NCBI GenBank assembly: GCA_049318625.1
Contig: JBMOGA010000004.1
Coordinates: 1-64,000, forward strand
Source: JBMOGA01 sp049318625
GTDB taxonomy: Bacteria; Pseudomonadota; Alphaproteobacteria; Rhizobiales; Hyphomicrobiaceae
Length of the DNA stretch: 64,000 nucleotides
Direction: 5' to 3'
The notes below the pieces were generated by a model, which ran no database searches, was not told the DNA's origin, and saw only the letters and a list, made by a program, of their open reading frames with translations. Both the position numbers and the translations under genes were made by a program. Below are positions 1-9,617 of this stretch, one piece after another. The first letter of the stretch is position 1. Each line of letters opens with the position of its first letter.

Positions 1-53
1 GGGGTCAATATTGCAGTTCGGTCCGGGGTCAAAGTTCCAATCCGATTGACATT
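1..53. repeat. Two degenerate copies of a GGGGTCAA-headed repeat, possible IS21-type end
   Basis: Two adjacent units begin with GGGGTCAA: one at 1-24 and a second at 25-53 that ends in CGATTGAC. They share the layout GGGGTCAA, then a TT-centred core, then TCGG/CCGA and TTGAC or a degenerate version. From memory, repeated units of this kind occur at the ends of IS21-family (istA/istB) elements in Rhizobiales. No transposase gene is inside the window, so any element would lie to the left. The assignment rests only on this resemblance. Confidence 0.3.
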
Positions 54-250
54 CAAGTGGCGCTACACCAAGCCGAACCCTCACCCCACTGTCGGCCGCC
101 AGAAACGCACCCCCCCAAGGAATTGTTTCCCCAACGCAGAAACGCCAAACAGAGAAACGAACTTTCCATTTTTAATCAGTTAACAGATAAACAACCATAG
201 AGTGATAGTTTCCATCGTTGGTCGAGCAGTCCAGCGATGATTGGTACACG

Positions 251-2212
251 ATGATTGGCAAAGTCTCGTTGAAATTGAAGGTCTCCCTAGCCGGCGCGCT
301 CTTGTTCCTTTTGGGCCAAGGCGCCGCGGGCGGACTGTCCTACGTGTCCATGCGAGAGACACTCGAGGATGCCATGCTGCAGCGCCTCGAGTCCGCGCGG
401 CGCTCCGGACTGGATGTCCTTCATTCCGTCGAAGCGCGCGTAGCATCCTATGCTCTTCTCGTCGGCGGCCGCCCGGACATTGCCGCGGCACTGGCGAGCG
501 GAGACGGCGCGGCCCTCGACAAGATCGCCATTGCCGAGTTCAACGCGCTGAAATCGTCCGACGGCACGATTGCGACCGTCGAGTTCACCGACGCCCGAGG
601 TGTCGTCGTCTCGCGGGGGCACAACCCGGGCAAGAAGGGAGATGACAAGAGCAAGACACCGCAGATCCGGGCGGCACTCTCCGGCAACGCCGCGGTTGGG
701 CTGACCGTATCTCCAACATCCGGCGAGGCTGCAGCCGACGGTGTTCGGCCCATACGGATCGGCGACTCGATCGTCGGCACCGTGAAGATCGGCGCCTATC
801 TGAGAACCCCCTTGGCCACCGAGATCAAGACCAAAACGGGCCTGGATGTCGTCTTTGCCGGAGGTGACAAGGTGACGGCGCAGACCTTCCCCAAGGACGT
901 CGTGTGGCAACCGACGCCCGACATCTTGGCCAAGGCCGCCGGGCAATCATTCTCTGTGCCCGAACTTGCGGTCGGCGGCGGCCGATATGCGGCGACATTC
1001 GCCACGATGAAGGCCGACTCCGGAGCGGAGCTGACCATCGCCTTCTTCGCCGATCGCGCCCAGATCGAGGCGGCGCAGCAGCAATTCCTGAAGTCGCTGC
1101 TCACGACCGGCGGGGCAACATTCCTCGTCTTGTTGCCCCTGCTCGTGCTCGCCACGGTTCGCACGACCAGAGGGCTGTTCGACCTCGAACGAACAATGAC
1201 GTCGATCGCTGGCGGCAACCTCAACGTCGAGGTGCCATTGGCTGGTCGGGGCGACGAACTTGGCGCCATGGCGAACGCCCTCGTCAAGTTGCGTGACACA
1301 TCGCGCCAGGCACAGGAGATTCAGCTGCAGAGCGAGGCCCAGAAGGCTGACGCCGAGCGTCAGCGGCGCATGGTGTCCGCTCGACTGGCGGACGAATTCG
1401 AGCGCTCGGTCGGCAGCGTCGTGGAGTTCCTCAAACAAGCGGCCCAACAACTCGCGGGCGAGGCACGGTCATTCACCGGCGGGGCCGAACAGACCTCCGC
1501 TGAGACAAGCTCCGTCGTTCGTGCATCGGAGGCCGCCGCCAGCAACGTGACCGCCGTGGCAAGCGCGGCCGAGCAACTCGCATCTTCGATCCAGGAGATC
1601 AATGGTCAGGTCCAGACTTCGACCGAACTCACACGACACGCCGTGTCGGCGACGGTCCAGACCGTCGAGCGTGTGCGGTCCCTGGAAACGGCTGTCGCTC
1701 GCATCGGCAGCATCGTCGATCTCATCACGGGCATCGCCTCTCAGACCAATCTGCTCGCGCTCAACGCCACCATCGAGGCGGCGCGCGCGGGTGAATCGGG
1801 GCGCGGCTTTGCGGTGGTCGCGCAAGAGGTGAAAGCGCTGGCCGAGCAGACATCCAAGGCCACCTCGGAGATTGGTGGCCAGATCGAAGCGATCCGCGAG
1901 GCAACCGGCCACGTCACCGCGGCGATGACCGGAATCACGCGCACGATCGAGCAGGCCAGTGCGACGTCGGAGAGCATTGCTGCATCGGTGGCGCAACAGG
2001 GTTCGGCAACGCGAGAGATCGCGAGCAGTGCCAGTGCCGTCGCGAGTTCCACTGACTTCGTGGTATCCGGCATCGGCAAGGTCGCCGAACTGGCCGGCGG
2101 CTCGCGCTCCGCCGCCGACAGGGTCCTCGGCGCGGCGGATCAGTTGAGCGCCCAGTCGACGCGGCTCAGTTCCGAAATTAGCGGCTTCTTGAAAACCGTT
2201 CGCGCCGCGTGA
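251..2212 (+). CDS. Methyl-accepting chemotaxis protein (Cache-type ectodomain, HAMP, signalling domain)
   Basis: Transmembrane chemoreceptor of about 653 residues that relays a periplasmic signal to the CheA/CheW array. TM1 lies at about residues 8-30, followed by a roughly 250-residue periplasmic region of likely single-Cache type. TM2 is at about 281-303, HAMP at about 304-357, and the MCP coiled-coil fills the rest. The highly conserved hairpin tip is at about 490-525 (GIASQTNLLALNATIEAARA). An in-frame TTG at 218 would add 11 residues ahead of TM1. I chose the ATG at 251 because the hydrophilic extension precedes a normal MCP N-terminus, but neither start has a strong Shine-Dalgarno sequence. 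No che genes are nearby, so this is an orphan receptor with an unknown ligand. Confidence 0.93.
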   Translation: MIGKVSLKLKVSLAGALLFLLGQGAAGGLSYVSMRETLEDAMLQRLESARRSGLDVLHSVEARVASYALLVGGRPDIAAALASGDGAALDKIAIAEFNALKSSDGTIATVEFTDARGVVVSRGHNPGKKGDDKSKTPQIRAALSGNAAVGLTVSPTSGEAAADGVRPIRIGDSIVGTVKIGAYLRTPLATEIKTKTGLDVVFAGGDKVTAQTFPKDVVWQPTPDILAKAAGQSFSVPELAVGGGRYAATFATMKADSGAELTIAFFADRAQIEAAQQQFLKSLLTTGGATFLVLLPLLVLATVRTTRGLFDLERTMTSIAGGNLNVEVPLAGRGDELGAMANALVKLRDTSRQAQEIQLQSEAQKADAERQRRMVSARLADEFERSVGSVVEFLKQAAQQLAGEARSFTGGAEQTSAETSSVVRASEAAASNVTAVASAAEQLASSIQEINGQVQTSTELTRHAVSATVQTVERVRSLETAVARIGSIVDLITGIASQTNLLALNATIEAARAGESGRGFAVVAQEVKALAEQTSKATSEIGGQIEAIREATGHVTAAMTGITRTIEQASATSESIAASVAQQGSATREIASSASAVASSTDFVVSGIGKVAELAGGSRSAADRVLGAADQLSAQSTRLSSEISGFLKTVRAA

Positions 2213-2553
2213 TCTCCAATGACTGATTGATGACGGGGCGCCGCCGTGTGGCGCCCCGACGTCGACTGGCGGCGCAGGTCCCCGACGCCCTGTGGCCGCG
2301 GCCCGATCTTTGCCGCCGGATCCGCCGAGCCCGTTAACTGGCGCGCATCATCGGCACCATGGGATGGCGCGTCTCGAGGACCGGGTCCCCGGCACCTGAA
2401 ACGTTCCGCCAAGTTGCAACGACCATCGGCGCGCGCCGCTGGCCGGACGGTCGATGCCTGTTCCTCACAGCCGCCATACCGAACGGGCGATGGCGTCCGC
2501 GGGCACAATAGGCTCTGGTGGGGCTTCACGCTCAGCCGCACGGGACCGTACGT
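2213..2553. other. Intergenic region between the chemoreceptor and the hydantoinase-type gene
   Basis: 341 bases without a convincing gene. It contains a GC-rich hairpin close to the chemoreceptor stop and presumably the promoter of the next gene. A plus-strand reading frame across it has no recognisable content and is arginine/proline/serine rich, as expected from random high-GC sequence. Confidence 0.6.
2235..2257 (+). terminator. GC-rich hairpin after the chemoreceptor
   Basis: Perfect 8-bp stem, GGGGCGCC at 2235-2242 and GGCGCCCC at 2250-2257, with a 7-base loop, 22 bases after the stop codon. There is no U-tract, so it may act only as a 3' stabilising hairpin or a weak terminator. Confidence 0.45.
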
Positions 2554-5500
2554 ATGACCGCACCCATTCGCTTGGCCGCCGACATCGGCGGAACATTCAC
2601 CGACCTCGTCCTCGATACCCCCGCCGGGCGGCTGACGAGCAAGGTCCTGACCACACCCGCCGCCCCGGAGGAGGCGCTGATCGCGGGCGCGCGCGATCTC
2701 CTCGCCGAGGCCGGCCTCGGGTTCTCGGCCATTGCGCAACTGGTCCACGGCACGACCCTGGCGACCAACGCGATCATCGAGCGTAAGGGCGCGCGCACCG
2801 CGCTCATCGCCTCTCAGGGCTTCCGCGACACCATCGAGATCGCCGACGAGAGCCGTTTCGACCAATACGACGTGCTGATCGAAAAGCCCCGCCCGCTGGT
2901 CCCGCGCGATCTGCGCTTCACCGTGCCCGAGCGGGTGGATGTCACCGGCGCGGTGCAGTTGCCGCTCGACGAGTCCGCCGTCCGAGCCGTGGCCCGCCAT
3001 CTCGCCGAGGCCCGCGTCGAGGCGGTCGCTATCGCCTACATGCACGCTTACGCCCATCCCGCGCACGAGCAGCGCACGGCCGAACTGCTGGCCGCCGCGC
3101 TTCCCGGGGTCGCGATCACCTTGTCGAGCGACGTTTGCCCGGAGATCCGCGAGTACGAGCGCTCGTCGACGGCCGTCGCCAATGCCTATGTGCAACCGCT
3201 GATGGCCGGCTATCTCGGACGCCTGCAGGCCAAACTCGGCGCACTCGGCATGAGGGGACACATTCACCTCATCACGTCCGGCGGCACGCTGACGAGCGTC
3301 GAAACCGCGATGCGCTTCCCGATCCGCCTGGTCGAATCCGGCCCGGCCGGCGGTGCCATCCTTGCGGCACGTATCGCAGCCGAGCGCGGCGAGCGGGAGA
3401 TCGTCTCGTTCGACATGGGCGGCACCACGGCGAAGATCTGCCTGATCGAGGACGGCACGCCGCTCAAGGCGCGCGCCTTCGAGGTCGATCGCTCGTCGCG
3501 CTTCATGAAGGGCAGCGGGCTGCCGGTTCGCATCCCCGTCATCGAGATGGTCGAGATCGGAGCGGGCGGCGGCTCGCTGGCCGGCGTCGACGCCTTGGGC
3601 CGCATCCAGGTCGGGCCGACCAGCGCCGGCGCCGACCCCGGTCCCGCCTGCTACGGGCGCGGCGGCACCACACCGACCGTCACCGACGCCGACCTGGCAC
3701 TCGGCCGCATCGACCCCGCCGCGTTCGCCGGCGGGCGCATCGCGCTCGACGGCACGCGGGCCATGACAGCTCTCGAAACCCATATCGCCCGCCCACTCGC
3801 GACCGACGTGGAAACGGCCGCCTATGGCGTGAGCGAGGTCGTCGAGGAAAACATGGCGAACGCAGCCCGCGTCCACGCGGTCGAGCGCGGCATCGACGTC
3901 GCCACCCGAACGCTGGTCGCATTCGGCGGCGCAGCTCCTCTACACGCCTGCCGGATCGCCCAGAAGCTCGGCATCTCGCGCGTCGTCGTGCCGCCGGATG
4001 CCGGCGTCGGCTCGGCGGTGGGGTTCCTGGCCGCCCCGGCCGCCTTCGAAATCGTGCGCTCCCGCCATATGCGCCTCGAGTCCTTCGACGCGACGGCGGC
4101 CGACGCTCTTCTCACCGCGATCGCCGAGGAAGCGACCAGCCTCGCACGAACGGCCGCCGCCGGTGCCGATTTCGAAACCGAGCGCCACGCCTATATGCGC
4201 TATGTCGGACAGGGCCACGAGATCGCCGTCGCGCTGCCGTCAGGTCGCATCGACGCGACCGCGGCCGTCGCCTTGCGGGCGGCCTTCGAGGCCGAATACG
4301 AGCGTCTGTTCGCCCGCCATATTCCCGGTGCGCGCATCGAGATCATGAGCTGGGCCGTGCTGGCGACCAGCCGCGTCGCCGCGCCGGCTCTCCTCCCGGC
4401 AGTCGAGACCAGACCCTCGCAGGCGCGACCCGCCGCCTCGCGGCGCCTGATGGATACCGCGGCGCGGCGGTTCCACGATGTCCCCGTCCACCCGAGGAAC
4501 GCGTTGGCGGTCGGCGAGACGGTCCTCGGCCCTTGTGTCGTGACCGAGGCCGGCACATCGACCATCATTCCGGCCGGTTTCGACGTCACCGTCGACAGTG
4601 GCGGCGCACTGGTTTTGAACGCGGTCGGCGCCCACAGTGCGCGGGCGTCCCGCGCCGGTCGTCTCGATGACATCACCATGCAGATCATGTGGAACCGGCT
4701 GATCGCCGTCGTCGAGGAGCAGGCGCAAGTGCTGCTGCGCACCGCCTTCTCGCCGATCGTGCGCGAGGCCGGCGACCTGTCCGCGGGCATCTTCGACGCC
4801 GACGGCCGGATGCTTGCCCAGGCCGTGACCGGCACGCCGGGTCACGTCAACTCGATGGCCGAATCTGTGAAGCACTTCATTGCCCACTTCGGCACCGCCA
4901 ACATGCAGCCGGGCGACGTCTACATCACCAACGACCCCTGGATGGGCACCGGGCATACCAACGATTTCGTCGTGACAACGCCCTGTTTCCACCACGGACG
5001 GCTGGTCGGGCTGTTTTCGTGCACCAGCCATCTGATGGACATCGGCGGCATCGGTTTCGGCACCGACGCCACCGACGTGTTCATGGAGGGCCTCTATATC
5101 CCGTTCCTGAAGCTGTTCGATCGCGGCCAGCCGAACGAGACCCTGTTCGACATGATCCGCGCCAACACGCGATTGCCTGTCGATACCATCGGCGACGTAT
5201 TCTCGCTCGCCAACTGCAACGAGATCGGGGCCCGCCGACTGGTCGAGATGATGGACGAGTTCGCCCTCGCCTCCCTCGACGACCTGGCCGCGCACATCTG
5301 CGGCCGGTCGGAGGCGGCCGTCCGTGCCGAGATCGCCAAGCTGCCGCACGGACAGTGGTCCCACACGATGATGGTCGACGGCTACGCGACGCCGATCACG
5401 CTGGCCGCCACCACCACGATCGGTCCCGACGGCGTGCTTGTCGACTATGCCGGAACGAGCCCCGTGCAGAACCGCGGCATCAACGTCCCGCTGTCCTATA

Positions 5501-6264
5501 CGACCGCCTACACCGTGTTCGGCCTCGCTTGCGCGATCGCGCCGCGCGTCCCCAACAACGCCGGCTCGCTCGCCCCCTACCGGGTGACGGCACCCGCCGA
5601 CACCATCCTCAACGCGCAAAAGCCGGCCGCCGTGCTGGCCCGGCACATCACCGGCCAGATGCTGCCGGACATGGTGTTCGGATGCCTGCGGTCCATCGTG
5701 CCGGATCGCGTACCGGCCGAAGGCACGTCCTGCCTGTGGAACATTACGCTGCGCGGCCGCGTCACCGACGGAGCCACCGGCAACTACGGGTTCGCGACCA
5801 CCTTCACCTCGAACGGCGGCACCGGCGCGCGGCCGGCCTCGGACGGCCTTTCGGCCACTGCCTATCCGTCCGGCGTCAAAGGCACGCCGGTCGAGATCGC
5901 CGAGCACATCCTGCCGCTGATTTTCTGGCGGAAGGAGTTGCGGGCGGGATCGGGCGGCGCCGGACGAACGCGGGGCGGCCTCGGCCAGAGCATGGAAATC
6001 GCGAGCCGCATCAGCCAGCCGTTCGAGGTCTTGGCGGCCTTCGACCGGATCAAATTCCCGCCACGCGGTGCCGCCGGTGGCGGCAACGGCAAACCCGGAC
6101 GCGCCGCCCTCGCCTCGGGCAAGGTGCTGGCGGGCAAGGGCACCCAGGTGATACCGCCCGACGATCGGCTCATCCTCGAAACACCCGGCGGCGGCGGGCT
6201 TGGCAATCCGGCCGAGCGCGATCCCGCCCGCTCCGAGCGCGACCGCCGCGAGGAGTTGCTTTGA
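2554..6264 (+). CDS. Fused hydantoinase A/B (5-oxoprolinase-type ATP-dependent amidase)
   Basis: Single 1236-residue protein joining HyuA-like and HyuB-like halves, the architecture of eukaryotic and some bacterial 5-oxoprolinases (about 1,250-1,290 residues). Such enzymes open a cyclic amide (5-oxoproline, hydantoins) with ATP. The N-terminal actin-fold phosphate motif DIGGTFTDLVLD is at about residues 9-20 and a second (FDMGGTTAKICL) at about 286. The HyuB half starts near residue 703 and contains NDPWMGTGHTNDF at about 790. It ends with the family tail TPGGGGLGNP near 1210. The ATG at 2554 directly precedes the conserved N-terminus; an upstream in-frame GTG (2518) is less likely. The substrate cannot be told from sequence, since hydantoins, 5-oxoproline and acetone carboxylase-like roles all share this fold. 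It appears to be monocistronic. Confidence 0.9.
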   Translation: MTAPIRLAADIGGTFTDLVLDTPAGRLTSKVLTTPAAPEEALIAGARDLLAEAGLGFSAIAQLVHGTTLATNAIIERKGARTALIASQGFRDTIEIADESRFDQYDVLIEKPRPLVPRDLRFTVPERVDVTGAVQLPLDESAVRAVARHLAEARVEAVAIAYMHAYAHPAHEQRTAELLAAALPGVAITLSSDVCPEIREYERSSTAVANAYVQPLMAGYLGRLQAKLGALGMRGHIHLITSGGTLTSVETAMRFPIRLVESGPAGGAILAARIAAERGEREIVSFDMGGTTAKICLIEDGTPLKARAFEVDRSSRFMKGSGLPVRIPVIEMVEIGAGGGSLAGVDALGRIQVGPTSAGADPGPACYGRGGTTPTVTDADLALGRIDPAAFAGGRIALDGTRAMTALETHIARPLATDVETAAYGVSEVVEENMANAARVHAVERGIDVATRTLVAFGGAAPLHACRIAQKLGISRVVVPPDAGVGSAVGFLAAPAAFEIVRSRHMRLESFDATAADALLTAIAEEATSLARTAAAGADFETERHAYMRYVGQGHEIAVALPSGRIDATAAVALRAAFEAEYERLFARHIPGARIEIMSWAVLATSRVAAPALLPAVETRPSQARPAASRRLMDTAARRFHDVPVHPRNALAVGETVLGPCVVTEAGTSTIIPAGFDVTVDSGGALVLNAVGAHSARASRAGRLDDITMQIMWNRLIAVVEEQAQVLLRTAFSPIVREAGDLSAGIFDADGRMLAQAVTGTPGHVNSMAESVKHFIAHFGTANMQPGDVYITNDPWMGTGHTNDFVVTTPCFHHGRLVGLFSCTSHLMDIGGIGFGTDATDVFMEGLYIPFLKLFDRGQPNETLFDMIRANTRLPVDTIGDVFSLANCNEIGARRLVEMMDEFALASLDDLAAHICGRSEAAVRAEIAKLPHGQWSHTMMVDGYATPITLAATTTIGPDGVLVDYAGTSPVQNRGINVPLSYTTAYTVFGLACAIAPRVPNNAGSLAPYRVTAPADTILNAQKPAAVLARHITGQMLPDMVFGCLRSIVPDRVPAEGTSCLWNITLRGRVTDGATGNYGFATTFTSNGGTGARPASDGLSATAYPSGVKGTPVEIAEHILPLIFWRKELRAGSGGAGRTRGGLGQSMEIASRISQPFEVLAAFDRIKFPPRGAAGGGNGKPGRAALASGKVLAGKGTQVIPPDDRLILETPGGGGLGNPAERDPARSERDRREELL

Positions 6265-6418
6265 AAAGCCGGCGCCGTCCTGAGGTCCCACCGCCGCTTG
6301 ACGGCGCCGCCGCATCCGGCTGATCTGCCGCCCGCCGCCGGTGCGCGGGGCGCCCGGCCGATCCGAACTTGGCGGTCCGCAGCACCGGGAGACCGGCGGG
6401 AAGAAAGGCAACAGCCGG

Positions 6419-8614
6419 ATGCCCAAAAGCACCCGATCGATCACGCTCGCGGGCCTCGCCACCATCGTCGTCTTCGCCGTCCTGCGGTTGTGGGACCCGG
6501 CCCCGCTCGCCGCCCTGCGCAGCTTCGTGTTCGACCTCTATCAGACCGCGAGCCCCCGGTCGGACGATGCTCGCGCCGTCCTGATCGTCGACATCGACGA
6601 CAGGAGCCTCGCCGAGGTCGGCCAATGGCCCTGGTCGCGCGCTGTGGTCGCCGAACTCGTCGACCGCCTCTCCGCAGCCGGGGCCGTCGCCATCGGGTTC
6701 GACATGATCTTCGCCGAGCCGGACCGCCTGTCGCCGCGCCGGATCACCCGGTCGCTCGGCACCACCAGCGACCGCCTCGAGGCCGCACTCGCCGATCTGC
6801 CCGATACCGACGCGCGGCTCGCCCACAGCCTGTCGAATGCCCGCGTGGTGCTCGGGCAGTCCGGTACAACGGGCACAGGCACGGAACCGGCGGCAGCAGA
6901 CATCCCGGCCGCCTCCATCGCGACGATCGGCGGCGATCCTCGCGCCGATCTCATGCGGTTCCAGCGCCTGCTGACCAATATGCCCGAGCTGGAGAAGGCG
7001 GCCAGTGGCCGCGGCCTGTTCAGCGTGCGCCCGGAACGCGACGGCGTCATCCGCCGGATCCCGCTGATCGCCGCAGCCGGCGATCGTGTCGTGCCGGCAC
7101 TTTCGGTCGAAGTGATCCGCGTCGCCGCTGGCGCCAAGACCACACTCGTCAAGCGGGATGCGGCCGGCATTCGCAGCGTGGTCGTGGCCGGCGTCGAGAT
7201 CCCGACCGATCGCGATGGCCAGCTGTGGCTGCATTTCGGCACCCACGACCGCACCCGCTACATCTCCGCCGTCGATGTGCTGCGCGATCCCGCGGGCGCG
7301 CAGCGGATCGCCGGCAAGATCGCTCTTGTCGGCACCTCCGCCGTCGGCCTGTTCGACTTGCGAACCACCCCGGTCGAGCGGGTCGTGCCGGGCGTCGAAA
7401 TCCATGCGCAGGCCATCGAGAGCATCCTCGCCGGTAGCACGCTCGAACGGCCCAACTACGCGACCGGCGCCGAACTGGTGCTCGCCATCGTGGCGGGCCT
7501 CGCCATCATGCTCGCCATCCCTCGTCTCGGCGCGCACGCGACGTTCCTGGTCGGCGGCGCACTCTCGGCGCTGTTGGCCGGTGCGTCGTGGTATCTGTTC
7601 GCGTCTCAGGCCGTCCTGCTGGACGTCACCTATCCGCTGCTGTCGAGCGGCTGCCTCTTTCTGCTGCTGACGTTCGGGAACTACGTGCGTGAGGAGCGCC
7701 AGCGGACCCAGATCCGCAATGCCTTCAGCCAGTACCTGTCGGCCGACCTCGTGGAGCGGCTCGTCCGCGAGCCCGACCGCCTCACCCTCGGCGGCGAGAC
7801 CCGCGAGATGACCATCCTGTTCACGGATTTCCGGGGCTTCACCGCGATCGCCGAAACCTACAAGAGCAACCCGGCCGGCCTGACGGCGCTGATGAACCGG
7901 TTGCTGACGCCCCTGTCGCTCGCCGTGATCGAGCAGCGCGGCACCATCGACAAGTACATCGGCGATGCGATCATGGCGTTCTGGAACGCCCCGCTCGACG
8001 ATCCCGAGCACGCCCGCCATGCCTGCGCCGCCGCGCTTGACATTCTCCAGCGGCTGGACGCGTTGAATGCGGCCCGGCTCGAGGAATCCCGGCACGCGCC
8101 CGATCAGGTCGCGATCCCCGAAATCGGCATCGGCATCGCGACCGGGCTGAACGTCGTCGGCAACATGGGTTCGGATCTGCGCTTCGACTACACGGTCATG
8201 GGCGACAGCGTGAACGTGGCCTCGCGCCTCGAGGGCCTGACGCGCCAGTTCGGCCTGCGCATCCTCCTGGCATCGGAGACGGCCGCCGCCTGTGCCGGCC
8301 ACTTCGCCATGCTCGAGGTCGACCGCGTCCACCTGAAGGGCAAGGCCGACCCCGAAACCGTATTCACCCTGATCGGCGATGCGGACGTCGCCCGCAGTGC
8401 CGCGTTCAGGGCCCTGTCGGCCGCGTTCGCCCAGGTGCTGGAATGCTACCGGCGCGGCGCGCTCCCGGACGCGCGGCAAGCCCTGGACGCCTGTCGGGCG
8501 ATCACCGGCCTCGAGGCGGCCGCCCCGCTCCTCGATCTCTATGCCCACAAGTTGGATGAACAGGCCGCCCGGACCACGCCGGGGCCGTTGTCCGCCGCGC
8601 CAAAGTTGCCCTAG
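6419..8614 (+). CDS. CHASE2-domain class III adenylate cyclase
   Basis: Membrane sensor cyclase of 731 residues. An N-terminal TM helix (about 8-28) is followed by an extracytoplasmic CHASE2 domain (about 35-335), three TM helices (about 349-422) and a cytoplasmic class III cyclase domain (about 455-650). Catalytic residues are complete: metal-binding Asp470 (LFTDFRGF) and Asp516 (YIGDAIMAFW), adenine-selecting Lys512 and Asp590, and transition-state Asn599 and Arg603. This pattern predicts an active adenylate rather than guanylate cyclase. The ATG at 6419 has an upstream AAGAAAGG and is preferred over the in-frame start at 6341. The next plus-strand genes encode a FecR-domain protein and an RsbV/W/U-like set whose phosphatase has a cyclic-nucleotide-binding domain, so the cAMP product may be read locally. 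Confidence 0.93.
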   Translation: MPKSTRSITLAGLATIVVFAVLRLWDPAPLAALRSFVFDLYQTASPRSDDARAVLIVDIDDRSLAEVGQWPWSRAVVAELVDRLSAAGAVAIGFDMIFAEPDRLSPRRITRSLGTTSDRLEAALADLPDTDARLAHSLSNARVVLGQSGTTGTGTEPAAADIPAASIATIGGDPRADLMRFQRLLTNMPELEKAASGRGLFSVRPERDGVIRRIPLIAAAGDRVVPALSVEVIRVAAGAKTTLVKRDAAGIRSVVVAGVEIPTDRDGQLWLHFGTHDRTRYISAVDVLRDPAGAQRIAGKIALVGTSAVGLFDLRTTPVERVVPGVEIHAQAIESILAGSTLERPNYATGAELVLAIVAGLAIMLAIPRLGAHATFLVGGALSALLAGASWYLFASQAVLLDVTYPLLSSGCLFLLLTFGNYVREERQRTQIRNAFSQYLSADLVERLVREPDRLTLGGETREMTILFTDFRGFTAIAETYKSNPAGLTALMNRLLTPLSLAVIEQRGTIDKYIGDAIMAFWNAPLDDPEHARHACAAALDILQRLDALNAARLEESRHAPDQVAIPEIGIGIATGLNVVGNMGSDLRFDYTVMGDSVNVASRLEGLTRQFGLRILLASETAAACAGHFAMLEVDRVHLKGKADPETVFTLIGDADVARSAAFRALSAAFAQVLECYRRGALPDARQALDACRAITGLEAAAPLLDLYAHKLDEQAARTTPGPLSAAPKLP

Positions 8615-8858
8615 CAAGAGATCACCCCTGCCGTTTCGGACCGCCCGTCCACCTCCTCGCGTGCCCAAAGTCTGAGCACGCCGCAGCCCAGGACCCGCTT
8701 GATACGTCGCGCCAATGTGGTCTAGCCTTGCTCTCTTCGGTTGCGTCCCCGGAATCGCGGATCGACCGCGCTGAAATCCCACCGACTTCCAGGACATCGG
8801 CAAGGAACGTGTTACGCTTGGATCGACCTGTGCTGCCGTTTTCGCTGGGGCTTGGCTC

Positions 8859-9563
8859 GTGGCTTCGGCCGCCGTGGCTGCCCCCGAAGTCGGCACGGCT
8901 GTCGCCGTGCGCAACAAGGTGACGATCCAGGCGGCCGACCAGAGCCAGCCGCTCCGCAAAGGTGGGGTTCTGCACCAGGACGAGGTTCTGGCGACCGGCA
9001 AGGCCAGCAGCGTCGAGATCGAGTTGCTGGACAAGACGAAGCTCGCGGTCGGCGCCGACTCGACCATCGTGCTCGACAAGCTCGTGTTCGACGCCAGCGC
9101 CCCCACACGCACCGTGACACTCAACATGTCCAAGGGCGCGTTCCGCTTCATCACGGGTCTCAGTCCCAAGGAGTCCTACGAGATCAAGACCCCGACCGCG
9201 ACGATGGGCGTGCGCGGCACTGTTTTCGACGTCTTCGTCTCCGCCGAAGGCGAAACGGCCATTCTGCTCCACGAGGGCGCGGTCGATGTCTGCGCCACCC
9301 CGGCGAGCTGCCAGCGCCACGACAAGGTCGGTCGCCTGGTCCACGTCAACCTGGCCCGCGTGCTGACCGCCCCGCTCCGCTGGGATGGCACGCTGTTCCA
9401 GGGCCTCGCCTTCGCCGGCGCCTTCCCGTTCGTCGGCAAGCGCCTCGTGATCGATCCCGTGCGCCGGGTCGGAAGCTCGGCGCTCTACGCGGGCCGCAAG
9501 GTCGGACGCGTCCTCACGACGCCCGGCCGCGTCATCCAGAAAACCCTGCGCTCGCCACTCTGA
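8859..9563 (+). CDS. FecR-domain protein, probably exported
   Basis: FecR domain at about residues 30-130, with the typical core ATGKASSVEIELLDKT and later TPTATMGVRGTVFDV followed by a LLHEGAVDVC strand. Such domains sit in the periplasm, often with a signal peptide. The first canonical start is a GTG at 8859. The same frame reads upstream without a stop to 8775 and encodes TCAAVFAGAWLVASAAVAA, which looks exactly like a signal-peptide h-region and Ala-x-Ala cleavage site. No ATG, GTG or TTG precedes that stretch, although an AAGGAA ribosome-site-like sequence is at 8802-8807. The true N-terminus is therefore uncertain: a rare start codon, or a frameshift from the GTG at 8809. It lies between the CHASE2 cyclase and the partner-switch genes, and FecR domains are often found near CHASE2 cyclases. 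Confidence 0.85.
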   Translation: MASAAVAAPEVGTAVAVRNKVTIQAADQSQPLRKGGVLHQDEVLATGKASSVEIELLDKTKLAVGADSTIVLDKLVFDASAPTRTVTLNMSKGAFRFITGLSPKESYEIKTPTATMGVRGTVFDVFVSAEGETAILLHEGAVDVCATPASCQRHDKVGRLVHVNLARVLTAPLRWDGTLFQGLAFAGAFPFVGKRLVIDPVRRVGSSALYAGRKVGRVLTTPGRVIQKTLRSPL

Positions 9564-9617
9564 CGGCGCATCGAGCCAACCGAACACGTTTTTTTGCAAA
9601 GCTTGAGGAGAACCAGA

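Noticed and set aside
2140..3876. A 578-codon minus-strand frame over the start of hyuAB
   Set aside because: Shadow of the real plus-strand gene; no conserved motifs.
6170..9169. A 999-codon minus-strand open frame antisense to the hyuAB end, the cyclase and the FecR gene
   Set aside because: Composition is that of a high-GC shadow frame (Gly, Arg, Asp, Ala rich), it opposes well-conserved genes, and no domain is visible.
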